The position numbers and the translations under genes were made by a program. A stretch of DNA of 8,464 nt, taken from positions 1 through 8,464 of the forward strand of contig JAIVGV010000064.1 of assembly GCA_020201365.1 (NCBI GenBank), given 5' to 3'. Source of the DNA: Acidobacteriota bacterium (GTDB lineage: Bacteria; Acidobacteriota; Blastocatellia; Pyrinomonadales; Pyrinomonadaceae). How positions within the stretch are numbered: position 1 is the stretch's first letter; the number at the start of each line of letters is the position of its first letter. The notes beneath the pieces were generated by a model. That model was not told the origin of the DNA. It saw nothing but the letters and a program-made list of their open reading frames with translations, and searched no databases. Of this stretch, positions 6,488-8,464 are shown one piece after another.

Positions 6488-6885
6488 AGCGCGCCGACGC
6501 TAACGCCGTACCGCGTCGTCGCGCTTGTGTTCCCTTTTTCACACAGGAGCCGAGGAACTTCATGACACTTCCCCCGCAGGGCAGCCCGCACTACGAGCTG
6601 AGGAAGCGCATCGCGGGTTGCAGAGAGCGCCTGAGGAGAGCGAGGACGACGCAGAGGGAGATCGATCGCGCCGCCCCGGCGACGCACAAGACGGGAGGCG
6701 ACTCGTCGGCAGACGACGAGGAAGAAGGGCGACCGCGACGCGAAGTCACGCCGCGGTCGCGCGGTTGATTTCGACGCGACGCGCGAGCGAAGAGGAGCGA
6801 CCGCGCGCGGGAGTTCGGCAGTTCGGGACGCCCGCGCCGCGCGCGAGTTTGAAGTGTCCGCCGTGAGAGGACGACGGAAAAAGAC
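6488..6885 (+). other. ftsI-murF spacer where murE would be expected
   Basis: This 398-bp stretch lies between two cluster genes that are normally separated by murE. No MurE-like sequence (no P-loop, no mur-ligase motif) appears in any frame. It contains a possible small gene at 6562-6768 and, before it, a short stem TGTGT/ACACA around a T-rich loop (about 6525-6545). The rest, about 6769-6885, shows nothing recognisable. Confidence 0.6.
6562..6768 (+). CDS. hypothetical small protein (68 aa) between ftsI and murF
   Basis: I do not recognise this product. ATG 6562 is preceded by GAGGAA (6552-6557), 4 nt away, with AGGAG a little further up, the clearest Shine-Dalgarno in the window. Third codon positions are about 80% G or C over the whole frame and higher in the first 40 codons, not unlike neighbouring genes. 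The protein is soluble and highly charged: an Arg-rich, probably helical segment (residues 10-36, YELRKRIAGCRERLRRAR), an acidic patch DDEEE at 51-55 and a basic end. There are no membrane segments or known motifs. A TTG at 6484 would extend it by 26 residues and overlap the ftsI stop. It may be a real small protein, a degraded remnant, or chance: Arg-rich frames are common in GC-rich DNA. Confidence 0.35.
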   Translation: MTLPPQGSPHYELRKRIAGCRERLRRARTTQREIDRAAPATHKTGGDSSADDEEEGRPRREVTPRSRG

Positions 6886-8388
6886 GTGAGGCTCGAAACG
6901 GCAGCACGACGTATGCGTGCCACCGTGCCCGACTCCGCGGAGCCGGGCTCCGGGTTCTTTGACAACCGAATAACAGGCTTCTCCATCGACACGCGCACGG
7001 TCGCGCCCGGCGACCTCTTCTTCGCGCTCTCGCCCGACGACTACCGCCGACACTTCTTCACCGCGAAGGAGTTCGACGACGGTCACCGCTTCATCCCGCA
7101 GGCGTTCGAGCGCGGCGCGGTCGCTACAGTAGCGCGCCGTGCGCGGGTCGAGGGGGACGCGGAGCTTGAGAAGTTTCGTGATCGGCTGCTCATAGTCGAA
7201 GACGTGATCGCCGCGCTGCAATCGCTCGCGCACGAGACGCTTCGAGAGTGGGGCGGGCGCGTCGTCGGCATCACGGGCAGCGCGGGCAAGACGACGGCGA
7301 AGGACCTGACCGCGCACGTGCTCGCGCACGCGGGGCGGCGCGCTTTGAAGACGCAGAAAAACTTCAACAACGAGCTGGGTCTCGCGCTCTCGATCCTGCA
7401 GATGGAGTCGGAGGGCGCGAAGCCGGAAGACTTCGACGTCGCCGTTTTGGAGATGGGTCAGTCCATGTTCGGCGAGATTCGCAGGCTTTGCGAGATCGCG
7501 CCGCCGGACATCGGCGTCGTCCTGCTCGTCGCGCCCGTCCACCTCGAGTTCTTCGAGTCGGTCGAGCAGATCGCGGAAGGGAAGTCGCAGATCGTCGAAG
7601 GCATCAAGCCGGGCGGCGTCGCCGTCCTGAACGCCGACGACGCCCGCGTCGCCGCGATGCGCGCGAAGCACGACGGTCGCACCGTCACCTTCGGCATCGA
7701 GCGCGGGGCGGACGTCGCCGCCGCGGACATCCACACCGCGCGGCTGGGGCTGACGCGCTTCCGCCTCTGCACGCCGCTCGGCGAAGCTGTCGCGGAGCTG
7801 GCGCTTCCCGGTCGGCATAACTTGATGAACGCGCTCGCCGCCGCCTCGGTCGCCACCTGCTTCGGCGTCGCGCCGGACGCGATCGCTGAAGCGCTCAACA
7901 CCGCGCGACCTTCGGAGATGCGCGGCGAGGTGGTTGATTTCGCGGCGGGCTTCAGCCTCGTGGACGACACGTACAACTCGAACCCGCGCTCGCTGTTGAG
8001 CATGGCGCGCTCGCTCGTCGCCGGTCGCGGGGGCGGGACTGACGCGCAGCCGCGCCGTACAATCGTCGTCGCGGGCGAGATGTTGGAGCTGGGCGACGAA
8101 GCCGCCGCGATGCACCGCGACGCCGGGCGCGAGATCGCCGGGCTCGCCGTGGACGTGCTCTGGGGCGTGCGCGGGCTCGGGCGAGATTTGATCGAAGGCG
8201 CGCGCGAAGCTGGGATGAGCAACGAAGCCGCACGCTTCTTCGAGACGACTGAGGCGGCGGCGGCGGAGATCGTAAACTTTGTTCGCGGGGGCGATCTCGT
8301 CCTCGTCAAAGGCTCGCGCGGCGTGCACACGGAACTGATCGTCAAAGCCCTGCGCGACAAGTTTGTGGAAACGGGGGATAGGGGTTAG
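6886..8388 (+). CDS. murF: UDP-N-acetylmuramoyl-tripeptide--D-alanyl-D-alanine ligase MurF
   Basis: MurF is the cytoplasmic ATP-dependent ligase that adds D-Ala-D-Ala to UDP-MurNAc-tripeptide. The 500-aa product (E. coli 452) has the three Mur-ligase domains. The N-terminal domain has ITGFSIDTRTVAPGDLFFAL (29-48). The central ATPase has GITGSAGKTT (P-loop 128-137, K135), KNFNNELGLAL (158-168), LEMG (188-191), HLE (219-221) and K233 in the position of the usual carbamylated lysine. The C-terminal domain has LPGRHNLMNALAAAS (307-321), DDTYNSNP (360-367), GEMLELGD (397-404) and VKGSRG (474-479). The start is GTG 6886, with GGAAAAAG a few bases upstream. The last residues, ETGDRG, and the TAG stop are encoded by the first units of a heptamer repeat that continues downstream, so the natural C-terminus may have been altered by it without touching the catalytic core. 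It is not fused to murE. Confidence 0.96.
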   Translation: MRLETAARRMRATVPDSAEPGSGFFDNRITGFSIDTRTVAPGDLFFALSPDDYRRHFFTAKEFDDGHRFIPQAFERGAVATVARRARVEGDAELEKFRDRLLIVEDVIAALQSLAHETLREWGGRVVGITGSAGKTTAKDLTAHVLAHAGRRALKTQKNFNNELGLALSILQMESEGAKPEDFDVAVLEMGQSMFGEIRRLCEIAPPDIGVVLLVAPVHLEFFESVEQIAEGKSQIVEGIKPGGVAVLNADDARVAAMRAKHDGRTVTFGIERGADVAAADIHTARLGLTRFRLCTPLGEAVAELALPGRHNLMNALAAASVATCFGVAPDAIAEALNTARPSEMRGEVVDFAAGFSLVDDTYNSNPRSLLSMARSLVAGRGGGTDAQPRRTIVVAGEMLELGDEAAAMHRDAGREIAGLAVDVLWGVRGLGRDLIEGAREAGMSNEAARFFETTEAAAAEIVNFVRGGDLVLVKGSRGVHTELIVKALRDKFVETGDRG

Positions 8389-8459
8389 GGGCTGGGGGTT
8401 GGGGAAGAGGAGAAAAAGTTTTAGTCTTAGGTCTTAGCCTTTCCCCAGCCCCTAACCCC
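8374..8459. repeat. 7-bp tandem arrays with inverted arms across the murF stop
   Basis: Five adjacent heptamers on the + strand read GGGGATA, GGGGTTA, GGGGCTG, GGGGTTG, GGGAAGA (8374-8408). Six more 7-bp steps run 8418-8459; read on the - strand from 8459 they are GGGGTTA, GGGGCTG, GGGAAAG, GCTAAGA, CCTAAGA, CTAAAAC. GGGGTTAGGGGCTGGGG (8381-8397) and its exact complement at 8443-8459 form a perfect 17-bp inverted repeat with a 45-base loop. The murF stop (TAG 8386-8388) is inside the left arm. The element may continue past the window. It could act as a transcript 3'-end hairpin, but lacks a T-run. Confidence 0.75.
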
Positions 8460-8464
8460 CCGAC

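Noticed and set aside
6304..8328. 674-codon - strand open frame opposite murF and the spacer
   Set aside because: No recognisable domain, Arg-rich, and antisense to a well-supported ligase; its length follows from high GC3 on the other strand.
1..8464. CRISPR array, tRNA or rRNA gene, insertion sequence, defence system
   Set aside because: No spaced identical repeats of CRISPR size, no tRNA cloverleaf or rRNA signature, and no transposase or defence-protein motif was seen on either strand.

Overview
The window is a GC-rich chromosomal segment (about two-thirds G+C by eye) holding the start of a division and cell wall (dcw) cluster on the + strand. Two unrelated genes lie on the - strand upstream of it. 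The gene order mraZ, rsmH, ftsL-like, PASTA-bearing FtsI/PBP and murF, together with the protein sequences, suggests a Gram-negative-type member of Acidobacteriota, perhaps Blastocatellia/Pyrinomonadales. That placement is inference from recognition of the proteins, not from a search.

Left part (1-1649, - strand): a ZIP-family metal transporter, followed 118 bp downstream by a secreted, membrane-anchored TPM-domain protein that runs off the left edge. Both point away from the dcw cluster. The 356-bp AT-richer region 1650-2005 separates them from mraZ. It carries a good sigma70-type promoter (TTGACA, 18 bp, TACTAT) and, directly after it, three AGTGG repeats at exact 10-bp spacing that look like an MraZ operator.

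Dcw part (2006-8388, + strand): mraZ (regulator), rsmH (16S rRNA methyltransferase), an FtsL-like bitopic coiled-coil protein, a class B penicillin-binding protein with one C-terminal PASTA domain, and murF. Together these control the cluster, assemble the divisome, crosslink septal peptidoglycan and finish the UDP-MurNAc-pentapeptide precursor. The genes do not overlap; spacers are 80-400 bp. murE, which commonly sits between ftsI and murF, is absent. Its place is taken by 398 bp holding one plausible 68-aa ORF of unknown function.

The most unusual structure is in two spacers. Immediately after mraZ and across the stop codon of murF lie short arrays of 7-bp units arranged as inverted pairs around an AT-richer core. 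The murF array supplies the last codons and stop of murF and contains five G-tracts able in principle to form a G-quadruplex. These resemble in design the heptanucleotide STRR repeats known from heterocystous cyanobacteria, but their origin here is unproven.
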